Shown here one piece after another: positions 9,502-17,937 of a stretch of DNA of 64,000 nt (its first letter is position 1; the number at the start of each line of letters is the position of its first letter). The translations under genes were made by a program, and so were the position numbers. The stretch spans positions 1 to 64,000 of the forward strand of contig JBBRYP010000012.1 of assembly GCA_038237515.1 (NCBI GenBank), in the 5' to 3' direction. Below the pieces are notes generated by a model. That model was not told the DNA's origin. It worked only from the letters and a program-made list of their open reading frames with translations, and made no database searches. The DNA is from JBBQDZ01 sp038237515 (GTDB lineage Bacteria > Actinomycetota > Thermoleophilia > Gaiellales > Gaiellaceae).

Positions 9502-9587
9502 CCGGAAACATCTTTGAGTTGAAGCGAGGCAGAACGCCGATCGCGACGATTCGGCCGTGATCCCAAACCCGGAGGGTACTCATCGGC

Positions 9588-10388
9588 TCACTCGACCTCG
9601 ACCACGTGGCGCCCGCCGATCTCGACGGTCCGCTTGATGTCCTGGATCAGCTCGATGAACTCCGGCTCGAAGGTCATCTCGATCGTACGCGGACGCGGCA
9701 GCTCGATGTCGTAAACGTGAGCGAGCCGGCCGGGCCGGGGCGTCATCACGACCACCCGGTCGGCGAGGAAGATCGCTTCGCTGATGTTGTGCGTGACGAA
9801 CACGATCGTCTTCCTCGTCTCCGTCCACAGACGCAGGAGGAGCAGGTTCATCTCGTCCCGGGTGAACGCGTCGAGGGCCCCGAACGGCTCGTCCATGAGG
9901 AGGACGCTGGGATCCTGCGCGAGCGCGCGCACGATCGAGGCCCGTTGCTGCATCCCGCCGGAGAGCTCGCGCGGGAAGGACGTCTCGAAGCCGGTCAGGC
10001 CGACCTCGTCGACGAGGCGTGCGATGCGCGGGCGATCGGTCGGCCGCTTCTTGATCTCGAACGGGAACTCGATGTTCTTCTGGAGGTTCCGCCAGGGGAG
10101 CAGGTTCGCGTCCTGGAACATCATCCCGAGCTCGTGCGGCCGCGGGCCGGTGATGAGAGCGCCGTCGAGGCGGATCTCGCCGCGGGTGAGCGCGTGCAGG
10201 CCGGACATCGCCCAGAGGAGGGTCGTCTTGCCGCAGCCGCTGGGCCCGAGGATGCAGACGAGCTCCCCCTCCTGGACGTCGATCGAGAAGTCCTCGAGCG
10301 CATTGACCGGGCCGGTCTTCGCCTCGTAGGTCTTCGCGGCGCCGCGGATCTCGAGCTTCGCGGCGGAGCCGCCCGAGCGAGCGATCAC
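9588..10388 (-). CDS. ABC transporter ATP-binding protein, NitT/TauT type
   Basis: A 266-residue ABC ATPase. Walker A is GPSGCGKT (48-55), the signature is LSGGMQQR, Walker B is VLLMDEPFGALD, and the switch histidine is in VTHNISEA. It matches SsuB/TauB-like importers. The GTG start shares a base with the VOC gene stop (TAGTG). The longer open frame upstream is not homologous and was discarded. It completes the importer with the two genes that follow. Confidence 0.88.
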   Translation of the reverse strand: MIARSGGSAAKLEIRGAAKTYEAKTGPVNALEDFSIDVQEGELVCILGPSGCGKTTLLWAMSGLHALTRGEIRLDGALITGPRPHELGMMFQDANLLPWRNLQKNIEFPFEIKKRPTDRPRIARLVDEVGLTGFETSFPRELSGGMQQRASIVRALAQDPSVLLMDEPFGALDAFTRDEMNLLLLRLWTETRKTIVFVTHNISEAIFLADRVVVMTPRPGRLAHVYDIELPRPRTIEMTFEPEFIELIQDIKRTVEIGGRHVVEVE

Positions 10389-10786
10389 TAGAACCACCCC
10401 TCCTCGTCGGGGTTCGCGTACTGCATGAACTCGACGATCGCGCCGCCGACGTTCACGAACGCGACCGTCAGGAAGCCGGCGCCGACGTCGAAGGGCTCGG
10501 CGAGGACGTCGTGCCCCTCCACCGCGCGCCGGACGTCCTCGACCCGATACGCAACGTGCGGCCGCGTTCGCAGCGGCCCGGTGACCGGGCTGTCGGGCTC
10601 GAAGCGAAGGAACTCGACGTTGTAGGGGTGGGCGCGCGGGCTCGTGACCCACACGCGCGTCGCCTCCACCCAGCTCTCGCCTTCCTGCGTCTCGTCGGTC
10701 ACGAGTCCGACATGGTCGAACTGCGCGCGGTCGAACTTGCTGGTCGAGGGCGAGGCTTGCAAATTGATAGGAAAGCTTTCTAACAT
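10388..10786 (-). CDS. VOC superfamily (glyoxalase-like) protein
   Basis: A 132-residue single-module vicinal-oxygen-chelate protein (FDHVGLVT near residue 24, VEFLRFEPDS, a C-terminal GGAIVEFMQY strand). It is first in the minus-strand operon and may be a lyase, epimerase or dioxygenase-like enzyme. The ATG at 10786 lies inside the predicted promoter and operator of the divergent ROK gene. The in-frame TTG at 10762 (124 residues) is a serious alternative, since homology begins about 20 codons in. Confidence 0.7.
   Translation of the reverse strand: MLESFPINLQASPSTSKFDRAQFDHVGLVTDETQEGESWVEATRVWVTSPRAHPYNVEFLRFEPDSPVTGPLRTRPHVAYRVEDVRRAVEGHDVLAEPFDVGAGFLTVAFVNVGGAIVEFMQYANPDEEGWF
10757..10786 (+). 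promoter_or_regulatory. Promoter with palindromic operator for the ROK gene
   Basis: TTGCAA (10757-10762) and TAACAT (10781-10786) are spaced by 18 bases, a good sigma-70-type promoter for the ROK gene, with transcription expected to start about 13 bases before its ATG. Between them sits the perfect palindrome GAAAGCTTTC inside TAGGAAAGCTTTCTAA. An A/T-rich AGGAAA-TTTCT dyad is the sort of site ROK repressors use. It would control both divergent operons. TTGACT on the other strand (10805-10800) is a possible -35 for the leftward operon. Confidence 0.5.
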
Positions 10787-10805
10787 CGTCTCGAATCCGA
10801 GTCAA

Positions 10806-12047
10806 ATGACCGAGCGCCTCCCCACGGGATCTCCGAGCCTCCTGCGCCGCATGAATTCCGCCGCGGTGCTGGGGGCGATCCGCGCGGCTGAGCGGCCGGT
10901 GTCGAGAACGGAGCTCGCGCGGACGACCGGACTCTCAAAGCCCACGGTGAACGAGGTGGTCGAGGTGCTGCTTCGCGCCGCCTACGTGACGGAGAGCCTC
11001 GCCGACGGTGCCGTTCGCCGTCCAGGCCCGCGCGCGCGCCTGCTCACATTCAGAGGCAACCTCGGTCATGTCCTCGGCATCGACATCGGCGCGAACAAGG
11101 TGCTCGTCGTTCTTGCCGACCTGAACGGCGAGGTCGTCGCGCTCGAGCGGCGGCGCACCACGGCGCTCGCGCGCCGCAGCGTCGCGGCGCTGCTGGAGCT
11201 CGTTCGAGCTGCTTCGGCGGCGGTGCTCGCATCTAGCGGCGCGCAGCGCCGGAGCCTCAAGGCGGTCGGCGTCGGCACGCCCGGCATCGTCGACCCGCTC
11301 TCGGGCCGCGTGAGCCTCGCTCCCCAGCTCGGCGGCTGGGAGGGGATTCAGCTCGGGAGGCGCCTCGGCGAGTCGTTCGCCTGCCCCGTGCTCGTCGACA
11401 ACGAGGTCCGGCTCTCGATGCTCGCCGAGCGGTGGCGAGGGGCGGCCCGCGGAATCGACGAGGCGTTCTTCGTCCAGCTCGGCGTCGGCATCGGCGGGGG
11501 GATCCTGATCGGCGGGGAGGTCTACCGCGGCTCCGGGGGAGCGGCGGGCGAGATCGGCTACCTCCCGTTCTTCGACGCCGAGGAGGAACGGGAGGGGGCG
11601 GGGCCCTTCGAGCATGCGGCCGGAGGCACGGCCTTCGCCCGCCTCGGCCGGCGGGCGGCAGCGGCCGCAGGCGGCGAGCTCCTGCTCGAGCTCGCGGGCG
11701 GCGACCCCGAGGCGATCGATGCCGAGGTCGTCTTCGAGGCAGCCGCCTGCGGGAACGGGACGGCCGAGCGCGTCGTGGCGGAGTTGCTGGAGCGGATCGC
11801 TCGAGGGATCGCCGCGGCGGTCGTCGTCCTCAACCCCTCGACCGTCATCGTGGGCGGCGGGCTCTCGCGGGCCGGCGCGAGGCTGCTCGACCCGCTCTCC
11901 TCGCGGGTCGCGGAGCTCGTTCCCGTGGCCCCGCGCGTCGTCCTTTCGGCCCTTGGGGAAGAGGCCGTGGCGCTGGGAGCGGCCCGAATGGCGCTGCAGA
12001 ACGTCGAGGAGAGCCTCTTCGCCGAGCTGCGCACGGAGGTGGTGTGA
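10806..12047 (+). CDS. ROK family transcriptional regulator
   Basis: A 413-residue ROK repressor: winged HTH at about 15-65 (VSRTELARTTGLSKPTVNEVV), then a sugar-kinase-like fold with GIDIGANK near residue 95, VGTPGIVDP and GVGIGGGI. The Cys-rich zinc motif usual in ROK proteins (CGCGxxGCxE) is absent; the corresponding place reads AEEEREGAG...HAAGG. Such regulators sense sugars or amino-sugar phosphates. It is nearly leaderless after the promoter noted upstream and heads an operon with a PIG-L deacetylase and a NagB-like gene. Confidence 0.88.
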   Translation: MTERLPTGSPSLLRRMNSAAVLGAIRAAERPVSRTELARTTGLSKPTVNEVVEVLLRAAYVTESLADGAVRRPGPRARLLTFRGNLGHVLGIDIGANKVLVVLADLNGEVVALERRRTTALARRSVAALLELVRAASAAVLASSGAQRRSLKAVGVGTPGIVDPLSGRVSLAPQLGGWEGIQLGRRLGESFACPVLVDNEVRLSMLAERWRGAARGIDEAFFVQLGVGIGGGILIGGEVYRGSGGAAGEIGYLPFFDAEEEREGAGPFEHAAGGTAFARLGRRAAAAAGGELLLELAGGDPEAIDAEVVFEAAACGNGTAERVVAELLERIARGIAAAVVVLNPSTVIVGGGLSRAGARLLDPLSSRVAELVPVAPRVVLSALGEEAVALGAARMALQNVEESLFAELRTEVV

Positions 12048-12748
12048 GAGTCCTCGCCGTCGGCGCCCACCCCGACGACCTGGAGATCCTCTGCGGCGGC
12101 ACGATCGCGCGCTACGTGGCCGAGGGGCACGAGGTCGTGATGTGCCACGCATCGCTCGGCGACCGGGGCAGCTTCGTCCACAGCTCGGAGGAGCTGACCG
12201 GCATCCGCGGCGACGAGGCGAGGCGGGCGGCCGAGATCGCAGGGGCCGAGTACGCGACGATCGGCCTCCACGACGCCGAGATCAATGCCGCCGATCCAGC
12301 CCAGCAGCGGCTCGTCGTCGACCTGGTGCGCGAGGCGCGGCCCGACCTGATCATCACGCACCACCCGGGCGACTACATGGGCGACCACAACGAGATCTCG
12401 CGGCTCGTCTTCGAGTGCAGCTTCTACGCGACGCTGCCGCTCTACGAGACGGGAAAGGCGCCGCATGGGCAGGTCACGCCGATCTACTTCATGGAGACGG
12501 TGATGGGCCTCGGCTTCTCGCCGACCGAGTTCGTCGACGTGTCCGGTCAGATCGAGACGAAGGCCGCAATGCTCGAGGCGCACCAGAGCCAGCTGACTTG
12601 GCTGCGCGACCACGACGGAGTCGACATCGTCGAGCAGATGCGGACGAGCACGCGCTTCCGCGGCCAGCAGTGCGGCGTCGCCTACGCGGAGGGCTTCGCT
12701 CCCTGCCTGACCTGGCCGCGCGGGACAACCCGCCGTTTGCTTCCCTGA
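12044..12748 (+). CDS. PIG-L family N-deacetylase (LmbE-like)
   Basis: A 234-residue LmbE/PIG-L protein. The zinc site AHPDD is at residues 8-12 and a distal histidine is in GDHNE. The family deacetylates N-acetylglucosamine-type substrates (MshB, GlcNAc-PI deacetylase). The GTG overlaps the ROK stop by four bases (GTGA). Its partner NagB-like gene follows after 12 bases, which together suggests deacetylation then deamination or isomerisation of an amino sugar. Confidence 0.87.
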   Translation: MRVLAVGAHPDDLEILCGGTIARYVAEGHEVVMCHASLGDRGSFVHSSEELTGIRGDEARRAAEIAGAEYATIGLHDAEINAADPAQQRLVVDLVREARPDLIITHHPGDYMGDHNEISRLVFECSFYATLPLYETGKAPHGQVTPIYFMETVMGLGFSPTEFVDVSGQIETKAAMLEAHQSQLTWLRDHDGVDIVEQMRTSTRFRGQQCGVAYAEGFAPCLTWPRGTTRRLLP

Positions 12749-12760
12749 AGGAGGACCCTT

Positions 12761-13690
12761 TTGGCGACCGAGACAGCCTTCACCTACGACCTCGCACGGT
12801 TCATCTCCTTCCAGGACCGCGAGGCGTGCCAGCGCGTCCGGGCGATCGGGCGGCAGGATCTGGCCGAGCACGCGAATCCGGATTTCCGGATCCGCATCGT
12901 CGACCGGCCCGAGGACTTCTACCGGCGCTTCGCCGACGACCTTGTCGGACGCATCCGGAGCGCCCGCGACGAGGGACGTGCGTTCGTCGCCATTCTCCCG
13001 GTCGGCCCGATGCCCCAGTACGCGCTCGCAGCGCGGGCGATCAACGAGGAGCGGCTGTCGCTCACGCATGTGCACACCTTCAACATGGACGAGTACGCCA
13101 ACGAGGATGGTTTGACGGCGCCGGTGTCCTGGCCCGGCTCCTTCCAGCGCGCGATGCAGGAACGCTTCTTCGGCCTCGTCGACGTAGAGCTGCGCCCGCC
13201 CGAGGCGCAGATCCACTTCCCGACGACGGAGGCGATCGGCGACTACAGCGCTCGGATCGAATCTGTCGGGGGCGCCGACGTCTGCTACGGAGGGATCGGC
13301 TGGTGCGGGCACATCGCCTTCTGGGAATCGCACCTCGGAGCCGAGTTCGAGGGCGATCTCGACGCTTACAAGGAAGCGGGTGCCCGCCTCGTCGAGCTCC
13401 ACCCGATGACGATCATGCAGAACGCCCTCCACTCCTTCGGCGGGGACTGGTCCTGGGTACCGCCGGCGGCGAACACGATCGGCCCGCGCGAGATCCTGGG
13501 GGCGAAGCACCGCAGCTTCTGGCTCGACGGCGACCTCGGCGGAGGCGTCTCGTGGCAGCGCTTCATCGCCCGCCTCGTCGCGCACGGCCCCGTGTCGGAG
13601 TTCGTCCCCGGCTCGATCCTCCAGACCGCGCGGACCGACTACACGATCCTCGGCGGCGTCGCCGACGACGTCGAGATCCATATGGCGTAG
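12761..13690 (+). CDS. Glucosamine-6-phosphate deaminase/isomerase-like protein (NagB fold)
   Basis: A 309-residue NagB-fold protein starting at a TTG with a strong AAGGAGGA site 6-12 bases upstream. TFNMDEY (Asp110) matches the catalytic Asp72 region of NagB. The second active-site block reads GIGWCGHIAFWE: His184 and Glu189 are kept but the Asp of GIGxDGH is Cys182. The phosphate-binding GGTP loop is replaced by VGPMPQY. It may therefore act on a non-phosphorylated or modified amino sugar, or have another reaction. Confidence 0.75.
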   Translation: MATETAFTYDLARFISFQDREACQRVRAIGRQDLAEHANPDFRIRIVDRPEDFYRRFADDLVGRIRSARDEGRAFVAILPVGPMPQYALAARAINEERLSLTHVHTFNMDEYANEDGLTAPVSWPGSFQRAMQERFFGLVDVELRPPEAQIHFPTTEAIGDYSARIESVGGADVCYGGIGWCGHIAFWESHLGAEFEGDLDAYKEAGARLVELHPMTIMQNALHSFGGDWSWVPPAANTIGPREILGAKHRSFWLDGDLGGGVSWQRFIARLVAHGPVSEFVPGSILQTARTDYTILGGVADDVEIHMA

Positions 13691-13711
13691 AGGTAACCCG
13701 GGGGCCACGGC

Positions 13712-14266
13712 TCAGGGTGGCCGGTCATTGGTTTCGACGAACTCGCGGAGGGCGTGGAGGGCTTGCTCGGGGTGTGTTGCGAAGTGGGAGAGGGTTGTTC
13801 GGGTGTGCAGGAACCGGAGGGGAGTGCCGCGGCTGAGGGCGTGGTAGCTGCCGAACCGCCAGTCGCGGGGGTTGGGGCAGATGCGGGCGCGGACGGGGTT
13901 GTGGGCGAGGTAGCGGACGAGCTGGAGGAACTGCGGGTCGGTTTCGACGAGGACGGTGTGGTAGCGGCCTTGGAAGAGGTGGCCGACGCGACCGTGGCGG
14001 CGGTTGAAGGATTGCGCGTAGCAGCCGTTCAGGTATTGCATGCCTGCAGCGATGTTCGGCTGGGGCGTCTGGATCAGCAGGTGGTAGTGGGTTCCCATCA
14101 GGCAGTAGCCGTGGCAGATCCAGCCGTATTTGGCGATCGTGCGGGCGAGGGTCGCCTCGAGGATGTGGGCGTCGCAGCGGTCGTGGATGATCCGGCAGCG
14201 CGCGACGCCGCGGGCGGTCACGTGGTAGATCGTTCCGGATGCTTGGGGGCGCAGCGGTCTCGGCAT
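13712..14266 (-). mobile_element. REP-associated tyrosine transposase (RAYT, IS200/Y1 family)
   Basis: A 184-residue Y1 transposase. The HUH motif is His60-Tyr-His62 (MGTHYHLL), Tyr83 lies in the predicted catalytic helix, and the FNRRHGRVGHLFQGRY block is typical of RAYT proteins. These single-copy transposases act on REP palindromes. The ATG lies at the edge of a 450-base tract that holds several imperfect palindromes of the REP kind, which supports the call. The reading frame is open further upstream only through the repeats. Confidence 0.88.
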
Positions 14267-14352
14267 CGCCTGTTGCCATCTTCGGCAACCGCGGGTTGGG
14301 GCGCAAGGCGCTTCTTCGGCCACGTCTCGCGCGAGCGCCGCGGTCGCCTCTC

Positions 14353-14682
14353 CACGGGTCAGACCCCATAAAGGCTGGGCTCCCCGGCCGGACCCGGCTG
14401 ACAGCGCCACGAACAAGAACGGACCCTGCTCGCACGGGTCAGACACCGTAAAGGAGGCTGTTCCCACGGGGTCAGAGCCCGTAAAGGGAGACTGCGGCGA
14501 ACCCGGGGTCACCTCATGAAAAGAGCGGTCTCGAGCGTCGCGGTCGCCTCTCCACGGGGTCAGACCCCGTAAGACGGGTCGCATCCCGTTTCTGACGCCG
14601 CCACGACTAGAGACGAACCGCCTCCCGCGGGTCAGAAAGCGGCCTCTCGCGTATCGGGACCCTTACCGGGTCTGACCCGCGG
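14353..14682. repeat. Cluster of REP-like palindromic repeats next to the RAYT gene
   Basis: Consensus CCACGGGGTCAGACCCCGTAAAG, whose core ACGGGGTC-A-GACCCCGT is a perfect 8-bp stem. Direct copies begin at 14353, 14433, 14465 and 14553. A degenerate copy lies near 14626 and an inverted copy at 14660-14682 (CCTTACCGGGTCTGACCCGCGG). The copies at 14353 and 14553 also share the 12 preceding bases (CGGTCGCCTCTC). Apart from these repeats I see no gene between 14267 and 14736. Confidence 0.85.
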
Positions 14683-14736
14683 TCGCCGACCCCCGCGTCC
14701 GTCCGAGCCAGCGCGCCGACCCGACCCGGTGAGGTG

Positions 14737-15885
14737 TCAAGCCAACGTAACGACGCTCGCCTCGCGCTGCGACTCCAACGCCGCCGTGAAGACGCGATGC
14801 GTTGCCGCGGCCTCCTCGGGCGTTGCGCAGTGGAACGGCTGGCGCATGCCGTCCCGGCCGTGGGCGAGCTCGTCGAGGAACGCCGCCCACATCTGGAGGA
14901 TCGCGTCCGGGAACCCGAACTCGAAGATCGCGCCGGTGATCGTCGGGTACGCCGATTGCGAGCCGAGGTCGAGCACCTGCCAGGCCTGCCGCTGTCCCGG
15001 CTCGTACTCCATCACCCGCAAGGTCTTCGGCTGCTTCGTGGAGTAGGCGATCGACCCTTCGGTACCGTCGACCTCGATCGTCCAGGTGTTCGTCTCGCCG
15101 GGCGCGATCCGCTTGGTCTCGACGCGCAGGGGGAACCGCCGACCCTCGTCCTCCGCCTCGCAAAGGAGGACGGCGTTGTCCCAGGTGTCGCAGGCGACCC
15201 TCCCGCCGGCTCCGTCCGGCCGCACCGGAACGATGTCCGACAGGATCGCGCGGAGGTTGTGCGGCATCCAGCCGGCGCGGAGCGGCAGGTGGAGCGCGTG
15301 GATTCCCAGGTCGCCCATGCAGCCGTACTCGCCGTTCCGGGCGCGGCGGCGCTTCCAGCTGATCGGCTTCTCCGGGTCGAGGTCGCTCGAGTGGAGAAAG
15401 AGGGAGCGCACCTCGATCACTCTCCCGAATCGCCGATCTGCGATCCAGCGGGCGACCTCCTGACCACCGGGATAGAACGGCAGCTCGGAGGAGCAGCGCA
15501 CGAGCAGCCCCGGGTGAGCCGCGCTCTCGTCCGAGACCGCCGCGTTCGCCATGAGGTCGATGCCGAACGGCTTCTCGCCGAGCAGGTGCTTTTCCGCACG
15601 CAGGATCGCGGTGTAGACCTCCTGGTGAAGATCGTGGGGAACCGCGCAGTAGATGGCCTCGACCGCGGCGTCGGCCAGCAACTCGCGATAGTTCGCGAAG
15701 AGCCTCGGCCGGGGCTCCAGCCGTTCATACCAGGAGAGGACGCCTGGGTCGAGGTCGCAGACTGCGACGATCTCGGGCCTCACGCCGATGTCGGACAGGT
15801 GCAGCCACCGGGCGGCCGCGCTTGCGAACTCGCGACCCATCAAGCCGCCGCCGATGACGCCGAACCGGATGACGCGCTCAGGCAC
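14737..15885 (-). CDS. Gfo/Idh/MocA family oxidoreductase
   Basis: A 382-residue sugar dehydrogenase family protein with the nucleotide loop GGGLMG near the N-terminus, the EKPF motif in the middle of the first domain, and the GDLGIHALHLP block in the second. I take the GTG at 15885, which overlaps the aldolase stop by eight bases; an in-frame ATG at 15918 would add 11 residues. It forms a two-gene unit with the aldolase and probably oxidises a sugar or sugar acid before cleavage. Confidence 0.82.
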   Translation of the reverse strand: MPERVIRFGVIGGGLMGREFASAAARWLHLSDIGVRPEIVAVCDLDPGVLSWYERLEPRPRLFANYRELLADAAVEAIYCAVPHDLHQEVYTAILRAEKHLLGEKPFGIDLMANAAVSDESAAHPGLLVRCSSELPFYPGGQEVARWIADRRFGRVIEVRSLFLHSSDLDPEKPISWKRRRARNGEYGCMGDLGIHALHLPLRAGWMPHNLRAILSDIVPVRPDGAGGRVACDTWDNAVLLCEAEDEGRRFPLRVETKRIAPGETNTWTIEVDGTEGSIAYSTKQPKTLRVMEYEPGQRQAWQVLDLGSQSAYPTITGAIFEFGFPDAILQMWAAFLDELAHGRDGMRQPFHCATPEEAAATHRVFTAALESQREASVVTLA

Positions 15886-16696
15886 GAAGGAGCGTAAGCG
15901 CGTCGTCTGCCGAGGCATCCTCGTGGACGATCGCCATTAGCGCCCGCGTCATTCTCGCCGGGCTGTCGTGCTGGATCACGTTCCGGCCGTACACGATCCC
16001 GGACGCCCCCTGGCGCATCAGAGACTCGGTTCGCCGGAGGACCTCCTCGTCGCGAACCTTCCCGCCGCCCCGGGTGAGCACCGGGATCCCGCTCGCCGCC
16101 TCGATCACGCGCGGGTACTCGTCGAGCTCGTCCGTGGGATCGGCCTTGATCACGTCGGCTCCGAGCTCGGCGGCCTGACGCACGAGCGGCACGATCTTCT
16201 CGACGTCGCCGTCGACGCCGTAGCCGCCCAGGCCCCCCGCCATCACGAGGGGCTCGACCATCAGGGGCATGCCGACGGGCTCGCACGCGGCCCGGAGGGA
16301 AGCCACGTTGCGGATGCACTGCCGCCGGAGATCCGGCTCGCCGGGGAGGTCGAGGAGGTTGACGCAGAGGCAGGCGGCATCGAGACGGACGGCCTGCTCG
16401 ACCGCGCCCTGAACGACCTCGGAGAAGAGCGGGCGGAGCGGCTCCGGCCCGTAGACGTTCGCCACGTCGGCTCGCAGGACGAGCGCCGGCTTGGGGCCGC
16501 CGCAGCGCTGCAGCAGGTGAGCCATCCCCGGCGAGAGCTGGATCGCGTCCGGTCCCGCGAGGAGCAGCTTGGCGATCACCATCTCCATGTCCTCGATGCC
16601 GGTGAGGAAGCCGCCCTCGCCGAAGAAGCCGTGATCGACCGCGACATCGAAGCAGCGCCCGTCGATGCCGAACATCCGGTTCAGCCGGACCTTCAC
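15878..16696 (-). CDS. Class I (DeoC/FbaB/LacD-type) aldolase
   Basis: A 272-residue Schiff-base aldolase. Lys184 in DVIKADPTDE is the likely Schiff-base lysine and GGGKVRDEEV forms the C-terminal phosphate-binding loop. VAVDHGFF near residue 18 matches the DhnA/FbaB subgroup. It would cleave a phosphorylated keto sugar. It is first in the unit, followed by the Gfo/Idh gene. Confidence 0.82.
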   Translation of the reverse strand: MKVRLNRMFGIDGRCFDVAVDHGFFGEGGFLTGIEDMEMVIAKLLLAGPDAIQLSPGMAHLLQRCGGPKPALVLRADVANVYGPEPLRPLFSEVVQGAVEQAVRLDAACLCVNLLDLPGEPDLRRQCIRNVASLRAACEPVGMPLMVEPLVMAGGLGGYGVDGDVEKIVPLVRQAAELGADVIKADPTDELDEYPRVIEAASGIPVLTRGGGKVRDEEVLRRTESLMRQGASGIVYGRNVIQHDSPARMTRALMAIVHEDASADDALTLLRA

Positions 16697-16756
16697 GCGC
16701 CTACTCTAGGCCCCTGGACTGCCCCCGAGCAGCCACCTCCTGGCACGGCGGCCTGT

Positions 16757-16775
16757 CGCAGACGCCGAGTCTGCG
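16757..16775 (-). terminator. Hairpin after the DUF4242-like gene
   Basis: CGCAGAC and GTCTGCG form a perfect 7-bp stem with a 5-base loop, starting about 15 bases after the stop of the minus-strand gene. There is no T run, so intrinsic termination is only suggested. Confidence 0.4.
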
Positions 16776-16790
16776 CTTGGCGAAAGGGCT

Positions 16791-17084
16791 CTACTGGGCA
16801 GGCACCGGGTCGGGACGCACGATCACCGTGTCCGCGACCTCGACGATCTCGTCGACGGGAAGCATCGCGCGGGACGCGTGTTCCCGGATCTTCTCGGGAC
16901 TCGACGCCTCGTAGATGCACACGGTGCCGAGGCCGCCGTCGCTCTCTGCCATCACGTACGAGCGGATCCAGCGGATGTCCTCCGACATCTCACCGTCGGC
17001 CACCTGTCCCGACCGGGCCGCCGCTTCCTCGAGCTCTTCCCCCGCCCGCCAGCCACTTCGGCGCAGAATGACGTAAGTCTTCAT
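16791..17084 (-). CDS. DUF4242-like small protein
   Basis: A 97-residue ferredoxin-like-fold protein resembling the DUF4242 family (SCO4226-type, reported to bind nickel as a dimer). Recognisable parts are MKTYVILRRSGW at the start, RWIRSYV in the middle and YEASSPEKIREHA near residue 63. The ATG is preceded by a strong GAGGAGGAG site, so the longer in-frame start is unlikely. It stands alone. Function uncertain. Confidence 0.72.
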   Translation of the reverse strand: MKTYVILRRSGWRAGEELEEAAARSGQVADGEMSEDIRWIRSYVMAESDGGLGTVCIYEASSPEKIREHASRAMLPVDEIVEVADTVIVRPDPVPAQ

Positions 17085-17319
17085 GACTCCTCCTCCTCTG
17101 GACGACGGCACAGAATCCCGCACCGGCGGGCGAGCGTCAATCCTCGACGTCTGACCCGATCGTCACGCTGCGCCATGCGCCGTAACCAATCGGGCCTCTC
17201 CCCCGTTCGAGTGAAGGAAAGTGCGCGACAGCGATCTCATAAGGCCGCGGCTCCCTCTATCGCGTGACCCTCGGGTGGCGGTCCTCAAGTTTTCGCCGGC
17301 GATGCCGAAGGGAGTGCCC

Positions 17320-17514
17320 ATGAGCAACGTCTTCTCCATCCAGCACGGCCGAGCGTCCCATCGCGACACCGAACGGTCGAGAGGCGGACCTTCGTCCATC
17401 CTCGCGCGCCTGCTACACGTCGGCTCACATCGACGCCGCAGCGCGACTCCGGCCTTCCAGCTCCGTGGGCTGCAGGACGCGTTCGACTCGATGGTCGCCG
17501 GCCCCTTCTCCTAA
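17320..17514 (+). CDS. Possible small protein, unknown
   Basis: A 64-codon reading frame (starts MSNVFSIQHGRAS, ends DSMVAGPFS) with a GAAGGGAG ribosome site about seven bases before its ATG. It is basic and has no recognised domain. The ribosome site is the main support. The 235 bases before it (17085-17319) show no gene. Confidence 0.3.
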   Translation: MSNVFSIQHGRASHRDTERSRGGPSSILARLLHVGSHRRRSATPAFQLRGLQDAFDSMVAGPFS

Positions 17515-17619
17515 GCGGTCCGCTGCCAGGGCAGGAGCCTGGCCGGCTTCTCGCGAAGCGTGCGTCAGAGACCGAGTCGGCGCACGGCGTTTCTGCCGCG
17601 GCCACCTCCCACCCACGAT

Positions 17620-17927
17620 TCGACCGGTTGTCGCCGTGGCGATAGCCGGAGGCCGCCAGCAGCACCGCCGGCTCGATCTGGGCGAAGCGGTCGATGATCA
17701 GCCCGCAGCCGAAACTCGAGTGCGCACGCGGCTCAGGCGCGCCGAGGCTTGCCGTCGCGAGGAAGGCGACGAGCGTCCTCGGGATGTTCGGCAGGCGTCG
17801 AGGTCGCCAGCGACCAGCGCCAGAGCTGCTCGTAGCCCGCGAAGGCGAGGCCGCGGCGCTCCTCGAGCCAGCGCAGGTAACGGCCGGTCTCGGTCCGTTC
17901 CCGCACGCCGGGCGGCGGTGTCCACAC
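17620..17927 (-). pseudogene. Acetoacetyl-CoA synthetase remnant (aacS-like)
   Basis: The first about 45 codons (WTPPPGVRERTETGRYLRWL, then FAGYEQLWRWS) match the N-terminus of acetoacetyl-CoA synthetases. Near 17800 the frame changes and sequence matching residues about 113-180 follows: LPNIPRTLVAFLATASLG, then FG...DRFAQIEPAVLLAASGYRHG. Roughly 65 codons are missing at the join and everything after residue about 180 is absent. It starts 10 bases after pobA, so it was the last gene of the aromatic operon. It cannot make an active enzyme. Confidence 0.75.
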
Positions 17928-17937
17928 GACGTCCGCG

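Noticed and set aside
14353..14572. Possible CRISPR array
   Set aside because: Repeat spacing is irregular, the unit is a short perfect palindrome, one copy is inverted and no cas genes are near. A REP cluster next to RAYT explains it.
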